DNA of 64,000 nt from Pyrenophora tritici-repentis (taxonomy: Eukaryota > Ascomycota > Dothideomycetes > Pleosporales > Pleosporaceae): contig NC_089392.1 of assembly GCF_003171515.1 (NCBI RefSeq), forward strand, positions 1,612,001 to 1,676,000. The letters run 5' to 3'. Of this stretch, positions 1 to 11,979 are shown one piece after another; positions within the stretch are counted from its first letter, which is position 1; every line of letters starts with the position of its first letter. A program made the translations under genes and the position numbers. The notes under the pieces were generated by a model. The model worked only from the letters and a program-made list of their open reading frames with translations. It made no database searches and was not told the origin of the DNA.

Positions 1-109
1 CGGCACCGCTAGAAGAAATTCAAGAGAAACTTGAAAATCTCGTGGTAAGCCTTGAGTAGGACTAAGTGCCCAGCTTGCAAGCGTGAAGAGCGTCCAAGCT
101 GAAGGGGTG

Positions 110-325
110 TGTCAGATAATAGCACTGTTGAAGATGAGAGCGTACAGACGCTGGGTTAGACTAGCGCGACCCGGCATCTGAGAGAGCCAATCGGATCACA
201 GGAAGGCTTGGCACCCCCCAGGTGTGCCCACAACCGTAGACAGAACCAACACACAATCAATCATCAATATCATCACCATTATTATCTATTTCATCAGTAT
301 TCCAGATGAGAGTGAATATCTGACA
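110..325. repeat. LTR copy 1 (216 bp, degenerate solo LTR)
   Basis: A 216-bp unit begins TGTCAGATA and ends TATCTGACA, so it has the TG...CA ends and short inverted termini of an LTR. It matches the unit at 579-794 at about 93-94% (14 differences counted by eye, many of them C/T or G/A). No matching 5-bp duplication is visible (GGGTG on the left, GGAGG on the right). The 253 bp between the copies carry no retroelement coding sequence, so this is read as an old solo LTR and not half of an intact element. Confidence 0.7.
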
Positions 326-578
326 GGAGGAATGGAAATATACATGTCAAGTTGCGCTTTGCGTCATTGACTAAAGAGAGTAAATAGTCAACTTGGAGAT
401 CCTACGAGAATAATAGCTGTGTTGCATCAAGCGAGTGACCGGCGGCCATGTTCTTCTGCAGCCACTGTCTTTTATGTCACAAGTAGGTCTCATGTGGGGG
501 TATTGTAGAAGCTGGTGTTTAGTATAGTGTGATGATTATGGAAAGTGTTTGTGGAGAAAAAGGAAGGAACAATCCAGG

Positions 579-794
579 TGTCAGATAATAGCACTGTTGA
601 AGATGAGAGCGTACAGACGCTAGGTTAGACTAGCGCGACCTAGCATCTGTGAGAGCCAATCGGATCACAGGAAGGCTTGGCACCCCCTAGGTGTGCCCAC
701 AACCGTAGACAGAACAAAGACACAATCAATGATCAATATTACCACCATCATTACCCATTTCATCAGTATTCTAGATGAGAGTGAATATCTGACA
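579..794. repeat. Solo LTR copy 2 with 5-bp target duplication
   Basis: Second copy of the 216-bp TGTCAGATA...TATCTGACA unit. It is flanked by a perfect CCAGG duplication at 574-578 and 795-799, as expected for LTR-retrotransposon integration followed by LTR-LTR recombination. No gag or pol remnant adjoins it. The parent family (Copia or Gypsy) cannot be told from the LTR alone. Confidence 0.8.
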
Positions 795-799
795 CCAGG

Positions 800-2097
800 T
801 GTCTCTGGGCGCGTCATGGTCTATCTAGGCGGCTATCTAGTACACATTTGGTCTAGCGTGTAATCAAACCAACGGTCGACCCTAACCAGCACGCTATTCT
901 TACCAATTACGTAACATTTTACGATTGGTTTTGCGAAGAGTTTGCGTTTGTCTGTCCGAACGAATGATCATGAATCACGTAGGGACACCAGTGGCTGACA
1001 TGCACCTTGAATGTGACCAGACGACAATCTCCCAGCTTAGCCTATGTGATCAAAGGCGTATCATGGCTCCAGGCTATCTTCACCCTCTTGAATCGAGTCA
1101 AACATTGACGGATTACGTTCAAACTCTTTATCCTCGTGTTTCTCACTGACTCACGACTGCCCAACTGTCAGTTTAGGTTCTTCACAAACTACCGCAGAGC
1201 CCATCTTCTTGAGATAAGGTCTCCCCGATGCCCACGAGTTGCAAATTCTGATCCAGAGATGCCCTTTGAAACCTTGGAACATATTACCATTGAACACGTC
1301 TGCATACAACACAGTAAGGTGAAGATTCCGAACGGTAGGAACTCAGTGCTTATGTTGCATGACACGCGGACTTCAAGAGTCTTTGATCCCCTTCGTCGTA
1401 ATTTTTATTGCAGTTGAAGCTGAAGCGCACTACTCCACTTCTCTAGTATCGATGGATCTTCTAGACACTCGTACAAAATGTATCCTACTTCATCTTACAT
1501 CCCATTTTACGGTTTGATCCGATGGCAGGTGATCATAATCCAAGGACCAAAAATCTCGTTTGAAATGATACTGCGCCATGTATGGCATCTGAGCAATGGG
1601 GACTTCATATGTACCTTCTATGTAGGTCAGGGAGATTATCAGCTTAGATGACCCTTTATCCGTACGTCGTTCACACAGCACACTCTCATTTTCTCAGATT
1701 CCTCGGGTTTTCAGAGCTGTAATGAGGTTGAAAAATCCGCGAAGGGGTGCTGTTATTCGACAAAGTATCGTGCTACCCTCTTCAGAAAAATTCCATGTCC
1801 TGATCTTATTTTCTCAGTACAAAATTGCCCGTTTAAAAGACTGTGACCTTTGACATAGGCTATGAAAGCATGGTTACATGATGGGAGCGAGTCACCGTTG
1901 TGAGCCTTGCACCTTTCACCCATCGTGCAGGGTCATTACATCACCGTGGCAACTTATATTTGCAGTTCTTGCTTCCTATTTCCGCGCAAACCTTTATTCT
2001 CCACCTACTTCTATATTTATACCGCAGGTCTAATCGCAAACGTGCACAGTCACCGCAGACAACATCCACTAGCAAGCATTTCCCCTCCTCGGAAGAG
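800..2097. other. Intergenic, no supported gene
   Basis: Only short overlapping open frames without recognisable motifs occur here. A TATA-like stretch (ctatatttatacc, about 2009-2021) lies about 80 bp before the ATG at 2098 and probably belongs to that gene's promoter. Confidence 0.5.
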
Positions 2098-3933
2098 ATG
2101 CCTACTAAAGCGCAAATGACAAGGCAAAAGAAAACCACAAAGAAGGCAGTAAGGAAACTCGCTACATCCGCCACTATTCATGATATCGCTGTCAGCCACA
2201 TAACATACAGAGTGGTCGGCATCATCGAACCCGAACACTTCACTAGACCGATGTCAACAGCAGGCACTTCTACGCAACACGTGTTGCCACCGACTTCGAC
2301 GGCGACCCTAAGTGCGACGCATACTCCCCAAAGTATGGTTCCTAGCTCCACTCTCACTCCTGCGGCGATTGTCGATTGCGGGATAGTCGCATGCTGTTCT
2401 TCTGACCAGCTTCCCACGATCTATTCTATTCCTACTACCGAAGACAACGACGCTGTTCATGAGCCCAAAGTGCCAATTTCGACATCGAACATCTCTGATA
2501 AGCTCCACGAAGCTTCTAGCTCTGAGGCGGATAAACCACTAAACTCGGAAATTGTCCGGCTTTCTAGCTGCGCGAAAATCGATGAGCCGCAAAGCTTTAC
2601 AGCCTTAATCCCGACTGATTTTGGGCCCGTGCGCTTGGTTCTGGCGATCGCAACTGCTCCAATTGCCCAGATTCTCGATACAAGAAAACTGCGGATGCTT
2701 GTGGTGGGCCAACCTTTGGACACCATCTTCGCGTGCCTGTCAGCTTGGATGCGGTGCGAATATTCCAAGCGGTATTTGCTCGAGACACAGCCGTCGAATT
2801 TGAAGTCGCAACTGAGAACCGGGTCGCAGACGATTTCGGAACCGTCAGCAGAATATGGTGCACTTGTACCGTATCTCGACCACTCTTCACCCAAGTGTAT
2901 CCTGGAAGCCAAGAACAACGTCCCAAATTCATATGCAAGTAACTCGTCCCTGGATAGCTTCATGGGCTCGCGGATATTTCTGATCGGACACGACAATTTG
3001 ATTACTTGTATCCACTATGGGCAGCTTTTGTATGATGTTGACGTTATTCAAGACGATGGTGAATCCGATTTCGACTCGATCGCCTCGCCCACAAAGTCGG
3101 ACTTGAGTCAAGTGTTCAACGACACCACTAGTTCAGGTAGCTCGCCCTATCGCAACAGCGCCCTGTCTACCGAGACGTACGCAAATGAAGAGAATCACTA
3201 CAAGTTTGAAATTGAGGAGGTGGATGGCTGGGTGTCTGAAAATGAGGAGAATGGAGAGATTACAGATGAATCAACAACTGGATCAGACGACACATCTTCC
3301 GTTGACACTGTCATTCGGTACAAGGTCAACTTACATCCTCCAGACGAAGCGCCCACTGGCAAGGAGAAGACCGAAAATGTAACTCAGACTCTAGCTCCAA
3401 TGACGAGTAACGAAAATACACCCAAAAACCCCTATAACGCCACATTCCAGCGCGAGATGAGCAGTCTCGCTTTGCCACAAAGGATAGCTTCTAATACGAT
3501 GGATGCGGCCGACTGGACTTGCGAGCAAGGTCGTATGCGCCTTGGTAGTGAGTCACTTTTCGCATTCCTGAATGTTTTGGGAACAAGGGACGATGAAAAA
3601 GCAACTGTGCAATCAGTAGTGGCTGCATTTCTCAAGATGGTTGACCTGGAGCGCGAGAAGCGCGGCGCCATGCTGCTACCATCCGCATGCACAGCTCAAC
3701 GCGTACTAAGCAGCCGAATTCTGCCCCACACAGTCACGCTTGGTACGACTACGGTTGCTGTGTTCATGAAAGAGCTACATCTTAATCCAAATGATAAAAT
3801 CAACACGGTGGACATATATGGGGCGTGGGGCCGACTGAGTGGGGAGGAAATGCGGCTCCAGGATATGGCCTCAAAGGGGATCATGGGGGCACTTAAGAGG
3901 GCGCCGGAGACATCTTTTCCAGCTTCGAACTGA
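2098..3933 (+). CDS. Ser/Thr- and acidic-rich orphan protein
   Basis: The gene encodes 611 aa and I do not recognise the family. The open frame extends upstream to 1900 only through a GTG, so the ATG at 2098 is chosen. It opens a very basic segment (MPTKAQMTRQKKTTKKAVRK) that could be a nuclear signal. The middle is Ser/Thr/Pro-rich and then acidic (about residues 370-430), and looks disordered. The last 120 residues look folded, with hydrophobic helices (LFAFLNVLG, VVAAFLKMVDLE, VAVFMKELHL). That C-terminal part resembles by eye the C-terminus of the split gene at 45407-52765, including the order basic start, acidic Ser-rich middle, helical end. Function is unknown. No intron is needed. Confidence 0.7.
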   Translation: MPTKAQMTRQKKTTKKAVRKLATSATIHDIAVSHITYRVVGIIEPEHFTRPMSTAGTSTQHVLPPTSTATLSATHTPQSMVPSSTLTPAAIVDCGIVACCSSDQLPTIYSIPTTEDNDAVHEPKVPISTSNISDKLHEASSSEADKPLNSEIVRLSSCAKIDEPQSFTALIPTDFGPVRLVLAIATAPIAQILDTRKLRMLVVGQPLDTIFACLSAWMRCEYSKRYLLETQPSNLKSQLRTGSQTISEPSAEYGALVPYLDHSSPKCILEAKNNVPNSYASNSSLDSFMGSRIFLIGHDNLITCIHYGQLLYDVDVIQDDGESDFDSIASPTKSDLSQVFNDTTSSGSSPYRNSALSTETYANEENHYKFEIEEVDGWVSENEENGEITDESTTGSDDTSSVDTVIRYKVNLHPPDEAPTGKEKTENVTQTLAPMTSNENTPKNPYNATFQREMSSLALPQRIASNTMDAADWTCEQGRMRLGSESLFAFLNVLGTRDDEKATVQSVVAAFLKMVDLEREKRGAMLLPSACTAQRVLSSRILPHTVTLGTTTVAVFMKELHLNPNDKINTVDIYGAWGRLSGEEMRLQDMASKGIMGALKRAPETSFPASN

Positions 3934-4539
3934 GTAAATATGCTAGATGGCTACCTTATAGGTTGCACGATGATAAGACAATGCACAAGTACACATGTAG
4001 CGACGAGGGATTAAAGTTGTCTTTATGCAACTAGATCGTGATAATACACTCGGGTATTCAAATCATAAGGCACTGCCAGCATACTCTTCATCTAAGTTTT
4101 TGGATTCAATTTTGACCTAAATATGATTATGCTGAAATTTAGGTTGATCTTTTCACACGGAATTTGCGCATCATTAGTTGCTATGATCAACTCCATTTAC
4201 CTTGGAGAAACAGCTGCCATCTACCAAGTAAAGCTATTAAATGTATCAACTAGCAATAAAAACGCTAGGTACGTTTGAACATCAGGTACGAAGATAGCTC
4301 GTAATTGTTTTTTGCACTAGATGTTTCATAACACTTGATGATGTTTTATAATCACAGTACCCTGTGCAAAGCCAACTAAGAAACGTTCAATCAAAAGTTC
4401 CAGGTCGCACTGATGACGCTTTTAAAGAGTGAACAAAGTAGAATGTAAAATATTTCGAAGAACCTGCGCCCACCCCGTCCGGTCTGAAATGTTACTGGCA
4501 AGAGAAGAAGCACGCTTGCCTAACCTGTGATCAGAAAAA
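3934..4539. other. Intergenic, AT-rich, no gene seen
   Basis: AT-rich sequence downstream of the orphan gene. I see no coding, RNA or repeat signal in it. Confidence 0.5.
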
Positions 4540-5479
4540 AATGGAGAAGAAGGAGATGAAGGCACAAGCAATTCCAATGTGACAGCCCAGGCTGAGGAGG
4601 CTCAACAGGCGATGGCTTTGTATGCCACTGTGACCCTAAGAATAAGGTGAAGCCTGCGAAAACGCCAGCAGTACAGCGTAAAATTATCAAGCAGTTTCCC
4701 TCGACTCCCACTGTCCACAATGAGTCTATTATGAGTCTCCAGGTGCGTTCGATGAAGCGATCGATGTCACCATGACGTATGCAGAACGGACATTCACAAT
4801 AGCAACTCTGAAAAGATCGCTGAGAATCAGAAGGCGACAATGCAACAAGGCGCCATATCCCGTTGCGGGCTTCTCTCATAGGTGAGAAGCAACCCGACTC
4901 CAGCGCACCCGTGTTCCGTGTCGATAGATCTGCGAAGAAGGCTAAGGACGCGCAATCTGGCCAGATGCATAATTGATGTGAGGCTATCAACTGGTTCGAG
5001 CTGCCTTTGGCGATGCACATAATTCAGTCTAAGCTTGTTTTTACGGCTACCGGTAGTGTGCAGAGGGCGTCCGATCCTCTGCTAAGCGTCTGCAGAAGAA
5101 GAGTTGCTTGAGTGGAGTCATTGACCTAGTTCCTCGATGAACTGGCCAACTGTTTTCGACCAGCGCCCTCCTCCAAGAAGCCGATCGTATTCACAGGTCT
5201 GTTTTCAGTACGTTCGAGCGTGGTAATGCGGGCTCGAGTCTTTTCAGGGGCTCATCCGAAGCGCAGAACGTCTTGAATCCCCCAGTGCTCCTCCAGAACA
5301 TCCGTATCTGTAGAGTGAAGCTGAAAGATCTCTTGGGCGTCCTTAGCACTGGAACAATAGCAATGATGGACGCTACTACCTGCGCGATCGTGGTAGTCGG
5401 TGGCAAAGGGAAGGGTTACGGTGGTTCGGAAACTGAATCGAAGGGTTTGCGAGCGATGGTTTCGGAGGGAAACCAATAA
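4540..5479 (+). pseudogene. Possible decayed gene, frameshifted
   Basis: Several coding-like plus-strand stretches lie in order but in different frames, separated by stops. They include CDPKNKVKPAKTPAVQRKII (about 4630), EKQPDSSAPVFRVDRSAKKA (about 4880) and an open run from about 5160 to 5479 that reads ALLQEADRIHRSVFSTFERG and ends LRAMVSEGNQ. The composition is like the basic, Ser-rich orphan just upstream, so it may be a decayed relative. I could not align it. It could also be chance open frames. Confidence 0.25.
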
Positions 5480-6194
5480 CTAGATCAGTGCTTTATTGTG
5501 TTCCTGTGTTACGTCTGTCTTTTCTGCGGACACCGTTGAAATCTTAGTACGATGTTAGTGTAGGATCCGATCATGACAGCGAAGAAAGGTTCACTGTGAA
5601 ATCAATGTATGGATAGATCATTCCTGACCGCTCCATCTTCCTGAATGAGCATTGACGCATGTCACTTGTCTTATCCTTTGCCATAACGCAGGTGCCGTTC
5701 AATACAGGCACTTTATTACCATATCAAGGCGATTTTCATGTTTTCTTGCGTCAGGTCCGATATCCTGAGACTGTCGGGACTGTAAGATTTGAGCATGTTA
5801 CTCATCTGACATAGCTAGGTATGCCTGGAAGCTACCAGTAAGTGGGCGGTTATCGATACCAACGCGACTGCCATATCTACCGGCTTGACATCTGCGCTAG
5901 GCATGCTTGCAATTTGTATCTTGATAACCGTAGTTTTTGCCACAAGAGGACCCGTTTGCCCACCTGATGGGCTTCGGTAGCCGGGGCTCTGTGTGCTAGA
6001 CTAAATGCTATCGTGTGGCGCTAAATATCTTGTGCTGCAGTAGGTCAGAAGCTTGGATAGAATTCAGGTCATTTACCGAGGTTATCATGACTCCATTGGT
6101 GCTTTTGTTACTTCCACTATTCACAGTGGATCGGATTATCATGGACCAGTGCGGATACAAGTACCTACAGTAGGTACGCAGGATGCAGGTGTTG
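5480..6194. other. Intergenic, no gene seen
   Basis: No supported open frame, RNA or repeat. Confidence 0.45.
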
Positions 6195-6530
6195 TCAACA
6201 ACCCACCCGGGCATGGACTACGCATGTAGTATTGCTCCGGATTTCTATGCGTGGTAGCATGGGATTCCATTTCGTGATTTGTCGGGAATCTTCTACGGTT
6301 TCCAGGTTTTCTCCTATACTTACCGGCATCAAGATCCACCCATGCACTCCGCGCTTCATCTCCGCTTGTGATACCCACCTTTCTTGGCAGTGTGAACTGG
6401 GATCGGTAGAAGACCGGATCCGCTTTTCTCTTGGCGCAGGCTGTTCATCCGGTGGTAATGCAGAAAGTTGCCGAGGTTTCCCGCTGGTAGCCCCAAATAT
6501 CTCATCACGTGTCTGCTTTTTCTTGGCCAT
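6195..6530 (-). CDS. Small hypothetical protein
   Basis: An ATG in good context (gcaatgccATGGCC on the minus strand) opens 111 codons. The product begins MAKKKQTRDEIFGATSGKPR and is charged and hydrophilic, with no signal peptide or membrane segment. I do not recognise it. Opposite-strand frames of similar length overlap, so the call rests only on start context and composition. An intron near the 3' end would change the last 40 residues. Confidence 0.3.
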   Translation of the reverse strand: MAKKKQTRDEIFGATSGKPRQLSALPPDEQPAPREKRIRSSTDPSSHCQERWVSQAEMKRGVHGWILMPVSIGENLETVEDSRQITKWNPMLPRIEIRSNTTCVVHARVGC

Positions 6531-6981
6531 GGCATTGCTAGGGCGCAGCCACTTCGCAGGATGCGTTTCACAAGCTTTTATATGATCCGAATAGTCTGGG
6601 GTCGCGTCCTTGTGTCCGATTAGTGGCGTAAGTTTATATTAACATCCTCTGAACCGGGTTGAAAGCGCGTAAAGCCCGGGCACAGAGATTCCTTTTTGAT
6701 TGTATTGTGCAGATGTGCACAGGGAAAATGGACCTAAGTACTATTGTTATCTCATCAAAATTGCTGCCGAGGCTCGATAGCGACCGGTATGCCAGCCGTA
6801 TGAGTATACTTGTTATTCTGGTCAGTGCTCAGCCTACCTAGTCTTTGTGGAAGGAGAGGGCTCGCACCAACCATCATAGTTGATACCAAGACGGAAGTAG
6901 TCACTAGGCGAGATGAGGACTCATGACCCCCCTTCATGAGTTCATCCAGGACTTCAGGCTTAGGTGGGACTGGACTTGGAC

Positions 6982-7855
<874 letters not shown>

Positions 7856-9688
7856 AGAGATCTCATCTTCCGTAGCATACGGCGAGGTAACTTGGAAATG
7901 CTCCGATGTTACCAAAATCCCCATGGGTTGCGTACTTGGTAGAAAGTTAGCGGTATAAGTACTATGAAGTACCATTCACAGTCTTGTAGATATCAATACA
8001 CCCGCTCGTACAATCTGTAAATAATCATCCTGTGTAACTTGTGAGTCTCAAATGGAGCAATGTCAAAAATCACCTGCGGGTTCCGTGCCAAGTTTTCGAA
8101 CCAGGTTATGTTGTGCCAAGCAAATGGCGGCAATGCCAAGCTACTTGATAGATTACCTGTGGGCCGCGATCTCGGAATGAGAAGGAAGGCCGATCAGTCG
8201 ATAAGAAGTTTGTTACCGTGTGGCGGGTACTATATTGTACAGTAGGTGGCTTAGCTTTGTGACAACCGGGCTTTCGGTGACTTTCCATAACTACCTACAT
8301 CTCCCTGACGCCTATGACCATCTTGGTTGCAATTTCCGATCTCATTGTTGAAGTTCGCCTGAGGTTAGTTTGAGGGCACTCCGGTGGCTAAGAGTTCCTG
8401 TTGATCAAGACAGGAGTGTTATTAATATAGCTTTGTGCTAGACCCGGTCGCTCACGGGTTATTCTAGGCATTATTGCGGCTTATATTGATACCCACTCTA
8501 TGTCTTTTGAAATATGCATCCTTGGTGTTTCTGGGTATCAGGATGAGTCTCGGTCGGGCTTCGCGTTTTTGATTCTGCTGTCCGCCTTTCATCTTCTCTT
8601 TGTATTTCAAACATGCTTGCTTTTCTCTTTCCCATGTACATATATAAAGCTACTGTCCCTGCACGTGCTAGAGAGGAAATTCGCTCTAGAGCCGTAGGAG
8701 CCTTCTTTGATGACTAAATACCCTCTAGTACTCGTTTACCCAAGCAGAGCATAGCCCTGCCAGCTCAGCAGGCGCCGTTCGTGCCCCTGTCCTTGTTCGG
8801 GTTTCCGACGGGGTTAGACTTCAGCTTGAGCAAATCTCACATTGTAGCAAGTCCATGCATCCCTGCGTCTCCTGTCGTTGCAGTTGAGAGGAAGCCTATC
8901 TTCTCCTTCAGCGTTGCGAAACAGAGCAAGACGTTTGAGGTAAGAGTGGAAAAGTCCGGCAGAGCTTTCGTCAAAATCATGTAATCGATGGTTCTTCAGT
9001 TTGGTACGCCAAGGATAGGTACTGTGGTACTGTAAAGAAGATGGAAAATTCTGCGCGTACGCCAAACAATTCATCTCCTGTGAGTGGGTGTGAAACAAAG
9101 TTGTAGTGTCTAGAAGGTGGGAAAAGGCTTTGTATTTGACCTGGTGCATCTAGTCTTCTTTGCAATATTGTGCTGCGTTTAGTTTTCTCCTGAATTCCAG
9201 TGACAAAAGCAGTAGATTTTCTCTTCTATACTCTCTGTTAATCGAAACTCGAACCCCCATTTTTGAATCTATTCTCCATTGTGACGCGTGATCAACTCAA
9301 CTGCTGTTGAGCTGATGTGGGATCTGCGAGGAATATCAGTGTCCTGAGGCGAGGCAGTACTGGAAACCCCCTCAAATCGATTATGCAGACGCGCGTCATG
9401 GCTAAAATAAGGAAGCTGAAAGGAGAGCAAAGAGGGGAGGTCTGATGTGCATTGAGATCGTCAGTGGGGGGAAGCCGCAGCGGGCGCATCAAGGACACAC
9501 CATGCCCAATCCAGCGCACTAACGACTATGCCCCTTCCAGAAGGTTATAGAGAACGCCAGGTCTATGTTGATCAGTGCACTCCGTCTTACACCCCTATCC
9601 GCCTCCGCAACACCATCTACATCTTGTCAAAGACATTCGTCCCTATAAAACCCTCCTCAGTCGCATACCGCCGACCTTCAACCATACT
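7856..9688. other. Intergenic, 1.8 kb, no gene seen
   Basis: No coding frame with recognisable motifs. A short inverted repeat (atcaactcaac / gttgagctgat) at about 9292-9317 could form a hairpin; its role is unknown. Confidence 0.45.
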
Positions 9689-11566
9689 CTAGTAGCTCTC
9701 CTCCGTGACTACCAGCTCATCGCTCAAACCCTCTAACAATACGCTGTTCTCCGCCTCTGCTCCAGCCATGAGATCGAAACTCTCTCCTGACTCGCTATCA
9801 GCCTTCTCGAATACGTCGACACCGCCATCGAACCAGCGCGCCTGCTCGCCGATCCAGTCTTGACCACCGGAGCGACGATCACGGCGCAGAATTTCCTTTT
9901 CTTCGAGAGGGAGGAGAGGCATTTCTGACTTGGGGGGTAGAATGGTGCGGCGGTGCCAGGCGCCGAGGAACATGCCTTCCGGGTCGACTTCGCTGCGGAT
10001 GCGGTTGTACTCGTCCAGATCGCTGCCGTAGGCCGTGGAGAGGTAGGCGTGATCGACAGATTGAAAGTTCTTAGCCCAGTGGGGTCGGCCCTTGTATTCC
10101 TTCATAAGGTGCTCAAAGGCTTGGTAGTAGCGTTCGCGGCAAGGAGGGTCCTGGCCATAAGGACGGTAAAGTGTGGCGTTTAAATACAAAGCGGGCCGAT
10201 CGGGGAACGAAGTGTCAAGGAAAGGACGAGGTTCTCGACCGACGGTGTTTGCGACGCGGACTTCAATGGGCGAGTGGACATAGAGACCCTTGGTGCTGAA
10301 CGGGATACCAGAGGATTGCTCGTCACCATGGAGCCAGTTTGTCAGACGGGTCAGAGCTTCGGGGCCATTCTCGAGAGGAATGCTCCATTCGTTAACGAAC
10401 TGTGAGTAGAGACAGTTCATAAGGAGTTCAGTGCGTTGTTCACCAACAGCGGAGACGATAGCGCCATCTTTGAAGCCGTATTGCATGCCGAAGACAAACC
10501 ATTCGACCCAAGGGAGGAAGCGCGGTACATATTGAGAGATCCAGAGAAGAATATGGTAGGTATGGAAGCCGATGCTACCGCCGTACCAGCTGTACTGCGC
10601 CTTGCGGTCCTTCTTCTTGGTCTTGTCTGCCCGCCAAACAACTGCACGTTTCATGTACGGGAGCCACCAGACTCGCGTAAATTCACTTGTTGTCCAGAGC
10701 CCGTTCTCCCACTCTGCCAGGACATCCTCCATCGGCCGTATTGTCTGAACCCATTCGACATTGTTAGCCTCCACCATCTGGAACTCGATCTCGACAATGA
10801 TCCCCAGTGCGCCTAAAGATACCAGGGCGGCGCGAAAGAGATCTGGCGACTGTTGAGGAGAGCATCGTACTGCCTGCCCATTGGCCAGTACTATCCGCAG
10901 GCTTTGCACGCGATCAGAGAGCAGGCCGTGGTTGTACGAGCTGCCATGCGTGGCTGTCGAGATTGCGCCGGCCAGCGACTGGACGTCGATGGAGCCAAGG
11001 TTTGGCATCGTCAAACCATGATCCTTGGCCTGGAGGTTGAGGTTATGCATCCGTATTCCGGCCTGCACCGTCATTGTCTTGTTTTCCCTGTCCACCTTAA
11101 GCACCTGCTTGTAATCGTCGAGGTTGATCATCCATGCCGACGTGCACGTCAGATCTGAAGGTGAATGGCCACATCCCACAGTGACTAGGCGTCTTCGCAT
11201 GCGCCTCGCAAGATTCACCACCTTCTGGATCTCCTGTAAGCTCTGGGGTCGAATATAGAGCTCTGGGCGGGAGTGGAAGGTGCGGGCCCATGTGTGGTGG
11301 ACATGTGACTGCGAGGCTCGGAACGGCACATCGGGATCTGTGCGATCGAGCTCCATGGAGAAGCGTGGCGGCATCATGACGCCGGATGAAGGCGAATGCG
11401 CCATTCTCGTGGTGTTGAGGATTCGGCTTGCAGGTGGTGATGCATGTGCTGCCGATGGTGGCGTATTCGGTCTTTGTCGCGATCGCAGTCCAGATGATCT
11501 TAAGTTAGTGCGACCCCGCCATGCAGGAACCGGGCCGAGGAAGATCAGTCTTATCTCCGACTCCAT
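9689..11566 (-). CDS. ALO1: D-arabinono-1,4-lactone oxidase
   Basis: FAD enzyme that oxidises D-arabinono-1,4-lactone to D-erythroascorbate, the fungal ascorbate analogue. In yeast it acts at the mitochondrial outer membrane. The single exon gives 625 aa. The N-terminal FAD-binding (VAO/PCMH-type) domain carries VGCGHSPSD at about residue 130; the His of GHS is the usual covalent FAD site in this family. SLAGAISTATHGSS and LGALGIIVEIEF follow. The C-terminal ALO domain holds the HWAK motif (GRPHWAKNF) diagnostic of aldonolactone oxidases. Known ALO proteins are about 525-560 aa. The extra length is a Ser/Pro/Arg-rich N-terminus, and the ATG at residue 55 (MAHSPSSG) would give a 571-aa product and may be the true start. 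The acidic C-terminal tail of about 60 aa is also extra. Confidence 0.92.
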   Translation of the reverse strand: MESEIRLIFLGPVPAWRGRTNLRSSGLRSRQRPNTPPSAAHASPPASRILNTTRMAHSPSSGVMMPPRFSMELDRTDPDVPFRASQSHVHHTWARTFHSRPELYIRPQSLQEIQKVVNLARRMRRRLVTVGCGHSPSDLTCTSAWMINLDDYKQVLKVDRENKTMTVQAGIRMHNLNLQAKDHGLTMPNLGSIDVQSLAGAISTATHGSSYNHGLLSDRVQSLRIVLANGQAVRCSPQQSPDLFRAALVSLGALGIIVEIEFQMVEANNVEWVQTIRPMEDVLAEWENGLWTTSEFTRVWWLPYMKRAVVWRADKTKKKDRKAQYSWYGGSIGFHTYHILLWISQYVPRFLPWVEWFVFGMQYGFKDGAIVSAVGEQRTELLMNCLYSQFVNEWSIPLENGPEALTRLTNWLHGDEQSSGIPFSTKGLYVHSPIEVRVANTVGREPRPFLDTSFPDRPALYLNATLYRPYGQDPPCRERYYQAFEHLMKEYKGRPHWAKNFQSVDHAYLSTAYGSDLDEYNRIRSEVDPEGMFLGAWHRRTILPPKSEMPLLPLEEKEILRRDRRSGGQDWIGEQARWFDGGVDVFEKADSESGESFDLMAGAEAENSVLLEGLSDELVVTEESY

Positions 11567-11702
11567 CTCGACACCATCTCTTGAACTACACCCCGTAGGG
11601 TAGGGGATCCCCCAATATCTTACATTCGTACGTCATACAAAACGCCTCCGGCCTATGCCCTACCCTCGTGCCTCCAGCTCTTCAGAGATCTCTCACGACA
11701 TG

Positions 11703-11954
11703 CTAGCCGTCAGAGAGGTCTATCTCGTCAGAGCCTTCGGACTCGGGAGAAGGCGGATGTTGAGGCGCGGGGATCGGGGTGTAGAAAGAAGGAGGAGGAG
11801 ATAATGATGGGGGAGGAGGCTGTGGAGGTGGTGATCCTGGAGGAGGGGGAGGGATGAAGTAGGATGAACTGGGAGGGGGAGGAAAAGAGGGTGGAGGAGG
11901 AGGAGGAGGGTAGGGGGAAGATGGAGGAGCTCCTGGTGGCGGCGGCGGTATCAT
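11703..11954 (-). CDS. Proline-rich ORF, possible 3' exon of neighbour
   Basis: 83 codons, more than half proline, with PPPPPPP and PPPSS runs, ending in an acidic tail (SEGSDEIDLSDG). It starts 26 bp after the stop of the RNase H-like ORF, on the same strand but in another frame. A GTATGA donor occurs at the end of that ORF, but I found no acceptor that joins the two in frame. It may be a separate small peptide, a spliced extension, or low-complexity sequence that is open by chance. Confidence 0.3.
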   Translation of the reverse strand: MIPPPPPGAPPSSPYPPPPPPPSFPPPPSSSYFIPPPPPGSPPPQPPPPSLSPPPSFYTPIPAPQHPPSPESEGSDEIDLSDG

Positions 11955-11979
11955 ATCTTCTTATTCCTCTCCTCCTTGC

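Noticed and set aside
1900..2097. N-terminal 66-residue extension of the orphan at 2098
   Set aside because: It begins at GTG, which is not a normal start in a fungal nuclear gene, and includes the TATA-like region.
4520..5020. 166-codon minus-strand ORF
   Set aside because: Composition looks non-coding, with Cys/Leu/Trp runs. The plus strand gives better coding-like segments.
9240..9330. Possible tRNA (B-box-like GGTTCGAGTTT on the minus strand)
   Set aside because: The last two B-box bases do not fit and no acceptor stem or anticodon arm can be folded.
9953..11603. Plus-strand ORFs opposite the lactone oxidase
   Set aside because: They are antisense shadows of a strongly conserved gene and show no motifs.
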